Source of the DNA: an uncultured Blautia sp.
GTDB taxonomy: Bacteria > Bacillota > Clostridia > Lachnospirales > Lachnospiraceae
Assembly (NCBI GenBank): GCA_934394595.1
Contig: CAKRRX010000043.1
Span: forward strand, 1 to 18,698
Length of the DNA: 18,698 nucleotides
Direction: 5' to 3'
Notes under the pieces: model-generated
The model's database searches: none
The model's input: the letters and a program-made list of their open reading frames with translations, nothing else
What the model was told of the DNA's origin: nothing
Made by a program: the position numbers and the translations under genes
Part shown: positions 1-7,259 of the stretch, piece by piece
How positions within the stretch are numbered: the first letter of the stretch is position 1
Layout: the number at the start of each line of letters is the position of its first letter

Positions 1-300
1 TAAAAAAGGACTGCCTCTGCATATGAGCTGACTCATACAGGGCAGTCTTTTGTGTTCTGAAGCTTCTGCAGGTTTCCATTTATCTTTATGCCTGTCCATC
101 TCCAGGGCGTATTTTCTGTGAGTGCTGCAGGCACTATCCTTGCACCCCGGGCTCACCCAGGTCATAAGTCCCACAGCCTGTCCACCTGATCGTTGTACCT
201 TTACGGATCTTACCAGTCCTCCTTTTTCCGGGATCAGTCCCATGAAAAAGCAGATCACTGCAGTTATCACCATATTGAAATACTGTTTCAAATGTTTCAT
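1..300 (-). CDS. Possible small membrane-anchored protein, open at window edge
   Basis: A minus-strand frame starts with ATG at 300, just after a perfect AAGGAGG site (spacing about 6 nt), and lies 80 nt downstream of the DUF975-CmpB gene on the same strand. It begins MKHLKQYFNMVITAV, a short basic head followed by a hydrophobic stretch (about residues 8-24) that could be a membrane segment or signal anchor. The rest is polar and unrecognised. The frame has no stop before position 1 and runs through the terminator hairpin, which is odd for a real gene; a frameshifted or decayed gene is possible. The ribosome site and hydrophobic start argue for translation. The missing stop and unknown composition argue against calling it firmly. 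Confidence 0.33.
   Translation of the reverse strand, partial: MKHLKQYFNMVITAVICFFMGLIPEKGGLVRSVKVQRSGGQAVGLMTWVSPGCKDSACSTHRKYALEMDRHKDKWKPAEASEHKRLPCMSQLICRGSPFL
2..47 (-). terminator. Intrinsic terminator at the left edge
   Basis: GACTGCC (9-15) pairs with GGCAGTC (41-47), and an inner TATGAG (22-27) pairs with CTCATA (32-37) around a CTGA loop. Read on the minus strand the stem is followed by six T (positions 7 to 2); on the plus strand it is followed only by TTTTGTG. It therefore fits best as the end of the minus-strand unit that starts at 2171, with possible weaker action in the other direction. Confidence 0.75.
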
Positions 301-380
301 AAAGGTCCTCCTTTTCTGCCATGATCATCCAGATGTAGTAAAGCTTATGCACACAGGCAGAGAAGATAGAACTCTTTTTT

Positions 381-2171
381 TTATTTTTTTAAATACCACT
401 TTTCCGTTTCACTGGTAATCCCTTTTCCTGTGTTGGGATTACGGGTAGAATAGAGCCGGTCTGCCAGGAGCGCACTAAGCAGAAATACGCCAAGCAGCAC
501 CAACAGACGGCTGGGAAGCTTGCGGATCAGCCTGTCCATAAGAGGCGCAAGCACATACACGATCATCATGCCGCCCACTCCAAACACCAGCAGTCCTTCT
601 GCGCAGACCCTGCCATGAAGATTCAAAAAATATCCCGTATAATCCCACCACCTCTGTCCACCATGAATCAACTCCAGAAAATACGCAGTAAAATACTCTA
701 CCAGGCCGCACACTGCTATGATCATAGAAAATTCCAGAGCCGGATTTCTTCGAAAACGATACAACAGCATCAGGATCAGCACACTTCCTGTGCCATAAAT
801 AGGCAGCCATGGTCCATGAAGCACTCCACGGTTTACAAATTCTCCGTCTGTGATCAGATGCAGACTTACTTCCCAGATCCACCCGCCTACAGACATGATC
901 ATAAAAATCATGATCAGAGACCAGATGGAATAGCAGCGCAGATAACTGACCCCGGCAAAATCAGAACGGCTTTCTTTTTCCGGAAGAGGACACATTCTTG
1001 CCGGATAAATCTTTCCATCCAGGGCCTGGCGCTCTACTGCATAGCGCATCCGGATTGCCTGCTCCTTTTCGTATTCCAGTTCCTTCTCGCCCCAGTCTGC
1101 TACCACCCCAAAATATTTTGCCAGCAGGCCACGCACTCCGGTAAGCCCTTTCACAGCATTTAACTCACTGGTTTCCCTGGCTACATCTATATAAACATCC
1201 TGTAACTCCTGTTCTTCCGGCCGGACAAAAAGATATTCATCATTGAGAAGCTCTGTATCTGGAATTTTTGCTTCTTTTCCCAGCCTGCGCAGCATCCCAT
1301 AATATTCACAGTTCACAGCTGTCTGATATGGATTCTTGAAAAACAATGCAACAAGTCCCCCTGTTGCCATTCCCAGAATATTCCATCCCAGAAAAGACAG
1401 CTGCAGTACAAAGCATTCCCATTTATGCCCGTTCATCATTTTTCTGGAAAGGGTAATGGCCTCCCCTGCATGGATATCCGGATTTTCTGCCACAATATAG
1501 GGAACCAGAAAATAGGAATAACGCTTGATCACGCCTCCGATGATGGTCATCCACCACAGCACTGTATACACTTGCAAAACAAACATGGTCCAGCAGGCAT
1601 TAAGCCACCTCTGCACCTTTATCAGATACAGTACCCTGGAAATATGTACCGCCTCATATTGCTGCCCTTCCAGAAACATCCGGATCACTATAACTTTGTA
1701 AATATTCACAGTGAGAAACCAGATGGAAAATACCACCAGAATGCCAAGGAAGATCAGAAGCATCCGTGCAACACTGTCTGAACCTACGATGGAACTGATT
1801 CCTGCAGTCAGGGAAACCAGAAATCCGCCGGACATGATCCGGTTCACGATTCCGGATAAAACACCCTCACTTCTTCCAAGCACTTCATCTTTCTTTTCCC
1901 GGGATCGTTTCACATCCTCTTTTTCATTTTCCTGCGCCCGCAGCCTTCCAGCTTCCCGGTTTCCACTGGCAAGATCGCGGATAATCTGGTTTAACCGCCC
2001 CCGTTCCTCCTCTTCTGTATTTCCCATGGAGCTTTCCACCATATCTACGCTATATAAAAACAGACGGTTCCCGGACAGCACCAGCATCAGAAGACACAAT
2101 ACCACCCACAGGGCATAATGCCTCTTCAGGGAAGCTCGTCCCCGTCTCTTCAGTTCTTTTCTGTAATTCAT
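381..2171 (-). CDS. DUF975 / ABC_trans_CmpB (DUF1113) fusion membrane protein
   Basis: 596-residue membrane protein with two parts. The N-terminal part (about 1-290) looks like DUF975. It has a first membrane helix at about 20-40, a charged and probably coiled soluble insert at about 50-105, helices near 135-165, 190-215 and 250-280, and the family-typical stretch AITLSRKMMNGHKWECF (238-254). After a soluble linker (about 290-410), the C-terminal part (about 412-570) resembles ABC_trans_CmpB, a four-to-five-helix domain with a typical GVLHGPWLPIYGTGS (449-463), an EYF motif (492-494) and RWWDYTGYFLNLHGR (507-521). GGGAGAA before ATG 2171 supports the start. CmpB domains are labelled ABC-transporter type IV by homology only; no ATPase is nearby. 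The biochemical function is unknown; a membrane or envelope role is inferred. Confidence 0.82.
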   Translation of the reverse strand: MNYRKELKRRGRASLKRHYALWVVLCLLMLVLSGNRLFLYSVDMVESSMGNTEEEERGRLNQIIRDLASGNREAGRLRAQENEKEDVKRSREKKDEVLGRSEGVLSGIVNRIMSGGFLVSLTAGISSIVGSDSVARMLLIFLGILVVFSIWFLTVNIYKVIVIRMFLEGQQYEAVHISRVLYLIKVQRWLNACWTMFVLQVYTVLWWMTIIGGVIKRYSYFLVPYIVAENPDIHAGEAITLSRKMMNGHKWECFVLQLSFLGWNILGMATGGLVALFFKNPYQTAVNCEYYGMLRRLGKEAKIPDTELLNDEYLFVRPEEQELQDVYIDVARETSELNAVKGLTGVRGLLAKYFGVVADWGEKELEYEKEQAIRMRYAVERQALDGKIYPARMCPLPEKESRSDFAGVSYLRCYSIWSLIMIFMIMSVGGWIWEVSLHLITDGEFVNRGVLHGPWLPIYGTGSVLILMLLYRFRRNPALEFSMIIAVCGLVEYFTAYFLELIHGGQRWWDYTGYFLNLHGRVCAEGLLVFGVGGMMIVYVLAPLMDRLIRKLPSRLLVLLGVFLLSALLADRLYSTRNPNTGKGITSETEKWYLKK

Positions 2172-2197
2172 GCCTTTTCTCCCAAAGTTTTACATAA

Positions 2198-2226
2198 AGC
2201 ATAGCACACGCCATTGTGTTTGTCCA
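2198..2226 (-). promoter_or_regulatory. Sigma-A-type promoter for the DUF975-CmpB gene
   Basis: On the minus strand TGGACA (2226-2221) is a one-mismatch -35 box, followed after 17 bp by TATGCT (2203-2198) as a -10 box. It lies 27 bp upstream of the start codon. Its -35 sits only 5 bp from the -35 of the divergent plus-strand promoter, so the two promoters are back to back and may interfere or share control. Confidence 0.55.
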
Positions 2227-2231
2227 TCTTA

Positions 2232-2260
2232 TTGACACTTTCCGGAACCGTTGCTACAAT
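2232..2260 (+). promoter_or_regulatory. Consensus sigma-A promoter for the serine hydrolase-DUF3343-yedF operon
   Basis: TTGACA (2232-2237), a 17-bp spacer and TACAAT (2255-2260) match the vegetative consensus almost fully. Transcription should start near 2267, giving a leader of about 100 nt before the ATG at 2366. Confidence 0.8.
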
Positions 2261-2278
2261 GAAATATAAACTCATGGG

Positions 2279-2347
2279 TGCCGTGCCAGAAGCCCTTCAG
2301 ACCAGGCTCCTGGCAAAAGGCAGTTATTCGCTGTGCTATTTATAGCA
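2279..2347 (+). promoter_or_regulatory. Structured 5' leader, candidate cis-regulatory RNA
   Basis: The leader can fold into a long hairpin. TGCC (2279-2282) pairs with GGCA (2319-2322). Then 2284-2294 pairs with 2305-2315 with a single A/C mismatch, around the 10-nt loop CTTCAGACCA (2295-2304). A second hairpin, TGCTA (2334-2338) with TAGCA (2343-2347) around a TTTA loop, sits just before the ribosome site AAAGGAG (2353-2359). No T-run follows either stem, so any control would be of translation or RNA stability rather than termination. It matches no riboswitch class that I recognise. Confidence 0.45.
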
Positions 2348-2365
2348 GCATGAAAGGAGCAGACT

Positions 2366-4171
2366 ATGGCAAAAGAACAGCTTGCAGTTGCAGAACTGAT
2401 CGCCAATATCATTCTGGGTAAGACCGACAATCCCGGCCGGGTAGATTTTACTCCACAAAAGCCAAAATTTCCTTTTGAAAAACCTTATGAGCAGCCATTT
2501 CCAAGGGCAACACCGGAGAGTCAGGGAATCTCTTCCCAGATGCTCACTGACCTTCTGCGGGATCTGGATGTCTCCCATTATACAGATATGCACCATTTTA
2601 TGCTTTTACGAAACGGAAAGGTAATCTGTGAGGCAGATTTTGCCCCATACCGCAGTGGGATCTGGCACGTCACCCACTCCATGTGCAAAAGCATCACCGG
2701 AATGGCAATCGGACTTCTGGTGGAAGAAGGAAAGCTTTCTCTGGATGAGAACATTTATAACATCTTCCAGAAAAAGATGAATCCCATTTCCAAAATATTC
2801 CGTCCCACTGTCACTGTAGAAAATCTACTTACCATGACCAGTGGGGTTACCTTCAATGAATCTGGAATCGTCTCAGGAAATGACTGGCTGGGAAGCTATC
2901 TGAATGCTTCTGTCAGCGGCACTCCCGGTGAAACCTTTGTTTACAACAGCCTGAATACCTATGTCCTGTCTGCTATCGTCACAGAGCGCACCGGACAGAC
3001 CCTCACCGAGTATCTGGAGCCACGGCTTTTTGCGCCCCTTGGCATTACCCGCTATTTCTGGGAAACCTGCCCCAAGGGCATCACCAAAGGCGGCTGGGGA
3101 CTTTTCCTTTGCACCGAAGATATGGCAAAGCTGGGACAGCTTTACTTGCAGAAAGGAAAATGGAATGGAGAACAGATCATTCCGGAATTCTGGGTGGAAG
3201 TGTCCACTGCCAAACATAAGGACAGCCTGGACGGAACCTACGGCTATGGCTATCAGCTTTGGATGGAGGCCCGTCCCGGAAGCTTTGAATTTAATGGAAT
3301 GCTGGGACAGAATGTGATCGTTTATCCGGATATGAATATGGTTTTGGTGACAAATGCCGGAAACAATGAGCTTTTTCAGAACTGTGTCATGCTGAATATT
3401 ATCCGAAAGCACTTTCCTGGAAAATTTCAGCCCGCAGATACCTTACCTGAGAACCCCTGCGCCCTGTACCTCCTTAGGAGACTGATCACCCAGCTTGGAA
3501 ACGGAAGCACAGGTTCCCAGACTTTACCTGCACTTCGAACTGGTGGATGGCACCGCACTGGCACAAAATTCCGTAACCGTTCGAAACATATTTCCCAGCC
3601 GGATCCTCACGTCCTGATGTCCCGGTTGAACGGGAAAACTTTTATACTTTCTCCACAGAGTATCGGGCTTTTCCCATTATTTATCCAGGTTTTCCACAAC
3701 AATATGACAGAGGGTGTGCAAAAGCTGGCTTTTTCCTATGAAAAGGGAGAGTTCACTGTAGCATTTCTTGAAGCAGAAGAATGGCATAAAATTCCGGTGG
3801 GATTTGGCCGTGCCGCTGAATCCTGGCTTACCCTTCATGAGGAAAGTTATCTGATCGGTACCACAGGGGAATTTACAAGAGATGAAAACGGCACTGCCGT
3901 TCTGAAACTGGAACTTACATTTCTGGAGGAATGCGTGCGAAGGAAGATCCATATCTTCTTCCTGCCTGAAGATGAGATCTTGCTCCGGTGGTATGAGACA
4001 CCTGGAAAAGGGATGATCATGGAAGGACTGGAATCTATCACAGAAGAGATTTCCAATAATTTCCTCTATGGCGCATTTAAAGGAACCGGCGGACTGGATC
4101 TGCTCCACAGAGTCATGGAACAGACCATTGAACCGATTTCTCATGGAAGTCTGGAGGGAGGTATCCTATGA
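2366..4171 (+). CDS. Beta-lactamase class-C-like serine hydrolase
   Basis: 601-residue cytoplasmic-looking protein without a signal peptide. The N-terminal half (about 45-350) is a class C beta-lactamase / penicillin-binding-protein-like hydrolase domain. It has the S-x-x-K nucleophile motif SMCK (Ser105, Lys108), a Tyr motif in FVYNSLNTY (Tyr193), the typical LLTMTSG (154-160) and a GGWGLFLCTEDMAKLGQLYL block near 242-261. The usual third K/H-T-G motif is replaced by a glycine-rich NGMLGQ, as in esterase or amidase-like members. The C-terminal 230 residues form an uncharacterised extension that seems standard for this long subfamily. AAAGGAG lies 7 nt before the ATG. The stop overlaps the start of the DUF3343 gene (ATGA), so the two are translationally coupled. 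Substrate unknown; a peptidase, esterase or amidase is more likely than a true beta-lactamase because no export signal is seen. Confidence 0.82.
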   Translation: MAKEQLAVAELIANIILGKTDNPGRVDFTPQKPKFPFEKPYEQPFPRATPESQGISSQMLTDLLRDLDVSHYTDMHHFMLLRNGKVICEADFAPYRSGIWHVTHSMCKSITGMAIGLLVEEGKLSLDENIYNIFQKKMNPISKIFRPTVTVENLLTMTSGVTFNESGIVSGNDWLGSYLNASVSGTPGETFVYNSLNTYVLSAIVTERTGQTLTEYLEPRLFAPLGITRYFWETCPKGITKGGWGLFLCTEDMAKLGQLYLQKGKWNGEQIIPEFWVEVSTAKHKDSLDGTYGYGYQLWMEARPGSFEFNGMLGQNVIVYPDMNMVLVTNAGNNELFQNCVMLNIIRKHFPGKFQPADTLPENPCALYLLRRLITQLGNGSTGSQTLPALRTGGWHRTGTKFRNRSKHISQPDPHVLMSRLNGKTFILSPQSIGLFPLFIQVFHNNMTEGVQKLAFSYEKGEFTVAFLEAEEWHKIPVGFGRAAESWLTLHEESYLIGTTGEFTRDENGTAVLKLELTFLEECVRRKIHIFFLPEDEILLRWYETPGKGMIMEGLESITEEISNNFLYGAFKGTGGLDLLHRVMEQTIEPISHGSLEGGIL

Positions 4172-4404
4172 TTTCAAAAGAAAACCGGCTGATCATCACC
4201 TTTCGCTGCACCACAGATGCCATTGCCATGGAAAAAGCCTGCAAAGAAACTCTTACCCCTGGTCGGCTGATCCCGGTACCCCGATCTATTTCCGCAAGCT
4301 GCGGACTTTCCTGGTGCGCAGATCCGTCAGCCCGTCCGGCACTGGAAGCCTTGCTTCTTTCTCAGGAGCTTTCACCGGAAGGAATTTACGAATGCCTGAT
4401 CTGA
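4168..4404 (+). CDS. DUF3343 protein, putative Se/S carrier-like
   Basis: 78-residue protein with the DUF3343 pattern: an N-terminal beta strand RLIITF, a helix with AMEKACKE, then PVPRSISASCGLSWCAD carrying Cys45 and Cys50, and a C-terminal helix. DUF3343 proteins are small putative sulfur or selenium carrier-like proteins often encoded beside YedF. The start codon overlaps the stop of the serine hydrolase gene (ATGA), which implies coupled translation, and yedF follows after 95 nt. The 95-nt gap holds a small hairpin (AGTCC 4426-4430 with GGACT 4435-4439) without a T-run. The two cysteines are the obvious candidates for carrying persulfide or selenide; this role is inferred from the family and its neighbours. 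Confidence 0.75.
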   Translation: MISKENRLIITFRCTTDAIAMEKACKETLTPGRLIPVPRSISASCGLSWCADPSARPALEALLLSQELSPEGIYECLI

Positions 4405-4499
4405 CATACCCGCACGGAAAGCACCAGTCCGGCAGGACTTACAGGAATTATTTTGACCCTAACATCTTTTTATATTCATAATACAAGGAGGATTTACTT

Positions 4500-5144
4500 A
4501 TGGAAAACAAAACTGTAGATGCAAGAGGAATGGCCTGCCCACTCCCTGTTGTAAATGCAAAGAAAGCATCTGAAGAAATGAAAGAAGGCGGTGTTCTCAC
4601 TGTTCTGGTGGACAATGAGATCGCAGTCCAGAATCTCACAAAATTTGGTACCAGCAAAGGCTATCAGGTTTCCTCAGAGAAAAAAGCCGAGAAAGATTTT
4701 TCTGTAACCTTCCAGATTCCAGCAGGGGCAGATTCTCCTGCAGCCACTCTGGCTTCTTCCGCCACAGTCTCCCAGGATTCCATCTCCTGCCAGCCAGATG
4801 CGAAGAAGAATGGTATGGTAGTAGTCCTTTCTGCCAATACAATGGGAAATGGAGCTGAACAGCTTGGCAAGCTCCTTATGAAATCCTTCCTCTTTGCCCT
4901 TACCAAACAGGATCAGCTTCCGGAAACCATTCTCTGCTACAATTCCGGTGCTTACCTTACCTGTGAAGATTCCGAGTCCCTGGAAGACCTGAAAACTCTG
5001 GAAGCCGAAGGTGTAAAAATCCTTACCTGTGGAACCTGTCTGGATTTCTACGGATTAAAGGAGAAACTCACCGTGGGTGATGTCACCAATATGTATGAGA
5101 TCGTAGAGATCATGGAGCATGCCGGACACATAATTCAGCCATAA
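4500..5144 (+). CDS. yedF: YedF-type sulfurtransferase-like selenium metabolism protein
   Basis: 214 residues in two domains. Residues 1-72 are a TusA-like domain with the DARGMACPLPVVNA signature; Cys13 of the C-P-x-P motif is the sulfur or selenium-carrying residue in this fold. Residues about 104-214 form a DsrE-like domain with NGMVVVLSANTMGNG and a conserved-looking LTCGTCLDFYG with Cys177 and Cys180. This two-domain layout is that of the family named sulfurtransferase-like selenium metabolism protein YedF, usually found in organisms that use selenium. AAGGAGG (4485-4491) precedes the ATG. It closes the operon with the serine hydrolase and DUF3343. No selD, selA or other selenium gene is in the window, so a sulfur role cannot be excluded. 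Confidence 0.88.
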   Translation: MENKTVDARGMACPLPVVNAKKASEEMKEGGVLTVLVDNEIAVQNLTKFGTSKGYQVSSEKKAEKDFSVTFQIPAGADSPAATLASSATVSQDSISCQPDAKKNGMVVVLSANTMGNGAEQLGKLLMKSFLFALTKQDQLPETILCYNSGAYLTCEDSESLEDLKTLEAEGVKILTCGTCLDFYGLKEKLTVGDVTNMYEIVEIMEHAGHIIQP

Positions 5145-5227
5145 CATTACCAGTGAACAATAACGCCATAATCCCCATCTCCCAAATCAGCACATCCCCG
5201 CCAAGGTCTTTTTAAACAGACTCCAGC

Positions 5228-5271
5228 AAGTATAAAACGCCGGGCGCCAAGGCGCCCGGCATTTTATACTT
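5228..5271 (+). terminator. Near-perfect bidirectional terminator after yedF
   Basis: A 44-bp palindrome: AAGTATAAAA (5228-5237) pairs with TTTTATACTT (5262-5271), and GCCGGGCGCC (5239-5248) pairs with GGCGCCCGGC (5251-5260), with one C/A mismatch between the two blocks. The GC core flanked by A and T tracts works on both strands. It separates the plus-strand yedF operon from the minus-strand importer operon. Confidence 0.92.
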
Positions 5272-5275
5272 AGAA

Positions 5276-5309
5276 TAGAAAATGAGCCACCACTCTTTAG
5301 AGCGGCGGC
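5276..5309 (-). terminator. Terminator of the sugar importer operon
   Basis: On the minus strand, 5309-5300 pairs with 5295-5286 around a TAAA loop, a 10-bp stem that includes two G-U wobbles, followed by TCATTTTCT. The wobbles make it a good RNA stem only in the minus direction. A second perfect 7-bp hairpin (AAGCGGA 5319-5325 with TCCGCTT 5335-5341) lies between it and the end of the last permease gene. Confidence 0.65.
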
Positions 5310-5365
5310 CCAAATGTCAAGCGGATATTCCAGGTCCGCTTCGCTACTTACTTGATTCGGTTAAA

Positions 5366-6211
5366 TCAGCCTTTAATACCACCAGCGCTGGCCATACCTT
5401 CGATCAGCTGTTTCTGTGTGAAGATGTACAGAACCAGTACCGGGATCATGGACAGGAAAGCTCCTGCCATAAGCAGTGCCCACTGGGTCTCATTCTCACC
5501 CTGGAAGTAGTGAAGTCCGATCTGTAAGGTACGAAGAGACTCGGTTTTGAAATAGATAAGCGGAGCAAGGTAGTCGTTCCAGGCTCCCATAAATGTAAGA
5601 AGCAACAAAGTGGTCAATGCCGGTTTTGACATTGGAAGGATGATACCAAAGCAGATACGTCCATGATTACATCCATCAATCTTGGCTGCCTCTGTGTACT
5701 CATTTGGAATTCCCATGAAGAACTGCTTCAGAAGAAATACACCAAATGGGGTGAAAATCTGTGTCAGAATATAGCCCCAGTGAGTATCATTTAAATGAAT
5801 GCCATTTACAATGAGGAACTGTGGGATCATGATGGTCTGCCACGGAATCATCAGAGTTGCGATATACAGAAGGAACAGTTTGTCACGTCCGCGGAAATTC
5901 AGTTTCGCAAATGCATAAGCAGCAAGAATGCTGGCAAGCAATGTTCCTAAAGTAACCATGATAGATACAAATGCTGTATTTTTAAAATACTGCAAAAAAT
6001 TGAATTTCTCAAATACCTTGAGGTAGTTTCCCCACTGCGGGTTATCCGGGATCCAGTCGATCGGATAGATAAATACCTGCGTATCAAACTTCAGAGAAGA
6101 TGATATCATCCACGCAAAAGGGAAAATTGCAACAATAGCAAATAATGCCAAGATCAGGTATATGATCAGATGAGAGGTTCTACGTTTAAATTTCATACTT
6201 TCTAAATTCAC
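5366..6211 (-). CDS. ABC sugar importer permease 2 (MalG-like, CUT1)
   Basis: 281-residue inner membrane permease with about six membrane segments. The binding-protein-dependent transport signature lies in EAAKIDGCNHGRICFGIILP, the EAA loop that contacts the ATPase. The C-terminal end (QKQLIEGMASAGGIKG) is typical of MalG-like CUT1 permeases. The start is GTG at 6211, chosen because GGGAGG lies 7 nt upstream; the next ATG (6196) is too far from it. Only 15 nt separate it from permease 1. It is the last gene of the unit running from the MtaA-like gene through the binding protein and permease 1. Expected to form a heterodimer with permease 1; substrate probably a sugar, glycoside or oligosaccharide. 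Confidence 0.93.
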   Translation of the reverse strand: MNLESMKFKRRTSHLIIYLILALFAIVAIFPFAWMISSSLKFDTQVFIYPIDWIPDNPQWGNYLKVFEKFNFLQYFKNTAFVSIMVTLGTLLASILAAYAFAKLNFRGRDKLFLLYIATLMIPWQTIMIPQFLIVNGIHLNDTHWGYILTQIFTPFGVFLLKQFFMGIPNEYTEAAKIDGCNHGRICFGIILPMSKPALTTLLLLTFMGAWNDYLAPLIYFKTESLRTLQIGLHYFQGENETQWALLMAGAFLSMIPVLVLYIFTQKQLIEGMASAGGIKG

Positions 6212-6226
6212 AGTTTTTCCTCCCTT

Positions 6227-7120
6227 CTAGTAATTTACCCATTTTTTCTGGCCACGGAACTGAATCAGTGTAATGACCATAACAATCGCAAAGAGTATCA
6301 CCGCATAAGCGGAAGCATAGCCAAATTTACTGAACTTGAATGCCTCTGTATAAATACGGTATACAAGTACGTTGGACGAGTTAGCCGGTCCTCCATCGGT
6401 CATCTGGCTGACAAGGTCGAATACCTTGAAGGAGTTGATGACACATAAGATAGTGCTTAAGAATACAGTCGGAGTGATCATCGGCCATGTAATATAGCGG
6501 AATTTTTGGAAAGAGTTTGCACCATCCAGAGCTGCTGCCTCATAGAGATCCTCGGATACAGACTGCAGACCAGCCAGGAAAAGGATCATGTAATAACCGG
6601 TATTTTTGATAATCGCAGTGATGGTAATGGTAAGCATTACCCACTGGGAATCAGTAAGCCATTTCGGCGGATTCATCATTCCCAGGTTGCGGAGGACACC
6701 ATTGATCGGTCCTCTTGATGTAAACAAAATGGCAAAAATCATACCAAATGCAATACTGGAAGTAAGCTGTGGGAAAAAGAGAACTGTTTTGAAAATTCCT
6801 CTTCCCTTAAGCGGCTGATTCAAAAATACAGCCAGGATGAGTCCGAACAGAAGAGTAAAGAATACGCTTACTACCATGTAAAACAGGTTGTTCTTTAAAC
6901 TGATGTAAAAATACTGATCCTGGAATAATTTCACGAAGTTTCCAAGACCTACAAATTTCGGTGTTTTGAATCCGTTGTAATCAAAAAAGGAAAGTAAAAG
7001 TCCCCAGACTACCGGAATCAGAATAAATACTAGGAATCCTATAAAACTGGGAAGCAGAAACAGAAAACCGGTTCTTTCTTCCCGACGCTCCATAGATGAC
7101 ATTTTTCTTTTTGGTTTCAT
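6227..7120 (-). CDS. ABC sugar importer permease 1 (MalF/UgpA-like, CUT1)
   Basis: 297-residue permease with six predicted membrane helices and the EAA motif in LYEAAALDGANSFQKFRYIT. It also carries MTDGGPANSSNVLVYRIYTE, a stretch typical of CUT1 first permeases. I place the start at ATG 7120 because GAGGAGG lies about 6 nt upstream; an upstream in-frame ATG at 7171 has no ribosome site and would add 17 residues that look unlike the family. It pairs with permease 2 downstream (15-nt gap). A perfect 12-bp stem-loop lies between it and the binding protein gene and may lower permease expression relative to binding protein. Confidence 0.93.
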   Translation of the reverse strand: MKPKRKMSSMERREERTGFLFLLPSFIGFLVFILIPVVWGLLLSFFDYNGFKTPKFVGLGNFVKLFQDQYFYISLKNNLFYMVVSVFFTLLFGLILAVFLNQPLKGRGIFKTVLFFPQLTSSIAFGMIFAILFTSRGPINGVLRNLGMMNPPKWLTDSQWVMLTITITAIIKNTGYYMILFLAGLQSVSEDLYEAAALDGANSFQKFRYITWPMITPTVFLSTILCVINSFKVFDLVSQMTDGGPANSSNVLVYRIYTEAFKFSKFGYASAYAVILFAIVMVITLIQFRGQKKWVNY

Positions 7121-7191
7121 TGCCTGCCTCCTCAATGGAATAAATCCCTTATTTTCAAGAAATCCATTCAAAACTGTGCAGTATAATATTT

Positions 7192-7219
7192 CGGGAAAAG
7201 CTCTTACGAGCTTTTCCCG
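7192..7219 (-). promoter_or_regulatory. Intercistronic stem-loop between binding protein and permease genes
   Basis: CGGGAAAAGCTC (7192-7203) pairs perfectly with GAGCTTTTCCCG (7208-7219) around a 4-nt loop, 40 nt after the binding protein stop. On the minus strand it is followed by AAATATT, not a T-run, so it is not a standard terminator. Stems in this position in binding-protein operons (malE-malF is the known model) protect the upstream message end and give binding protein excess; that role is inferred here. Confidence 0.6.
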
Positions 7220-7259
7220 TAACAGTTGCCTATAATCGTACTGTCAATAATCCGGGAGA

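Noticed and set aside
134..352. 72-codon minus-strand frame near the left edge
   Set aside because: It has no ribosome site at its start and overlaps the frame starting at 300, which has a perfect one.
3430..3640. Possible compensated frameshift in the serine hydrolase (odd arginine- and glycine-rich stretch)
   Set aside because: The frame stays open and family-like sequence resumes right after, so a variable linker explains it; only an alignment could show otherwise.
4453..4482. TTGACC...CATAAT as an internal promoter for yedF
   Set aside because: The start point would fall at about 4489, inside the AAGGAGG ribosome site (4485-4491), so the transcript would lack it.
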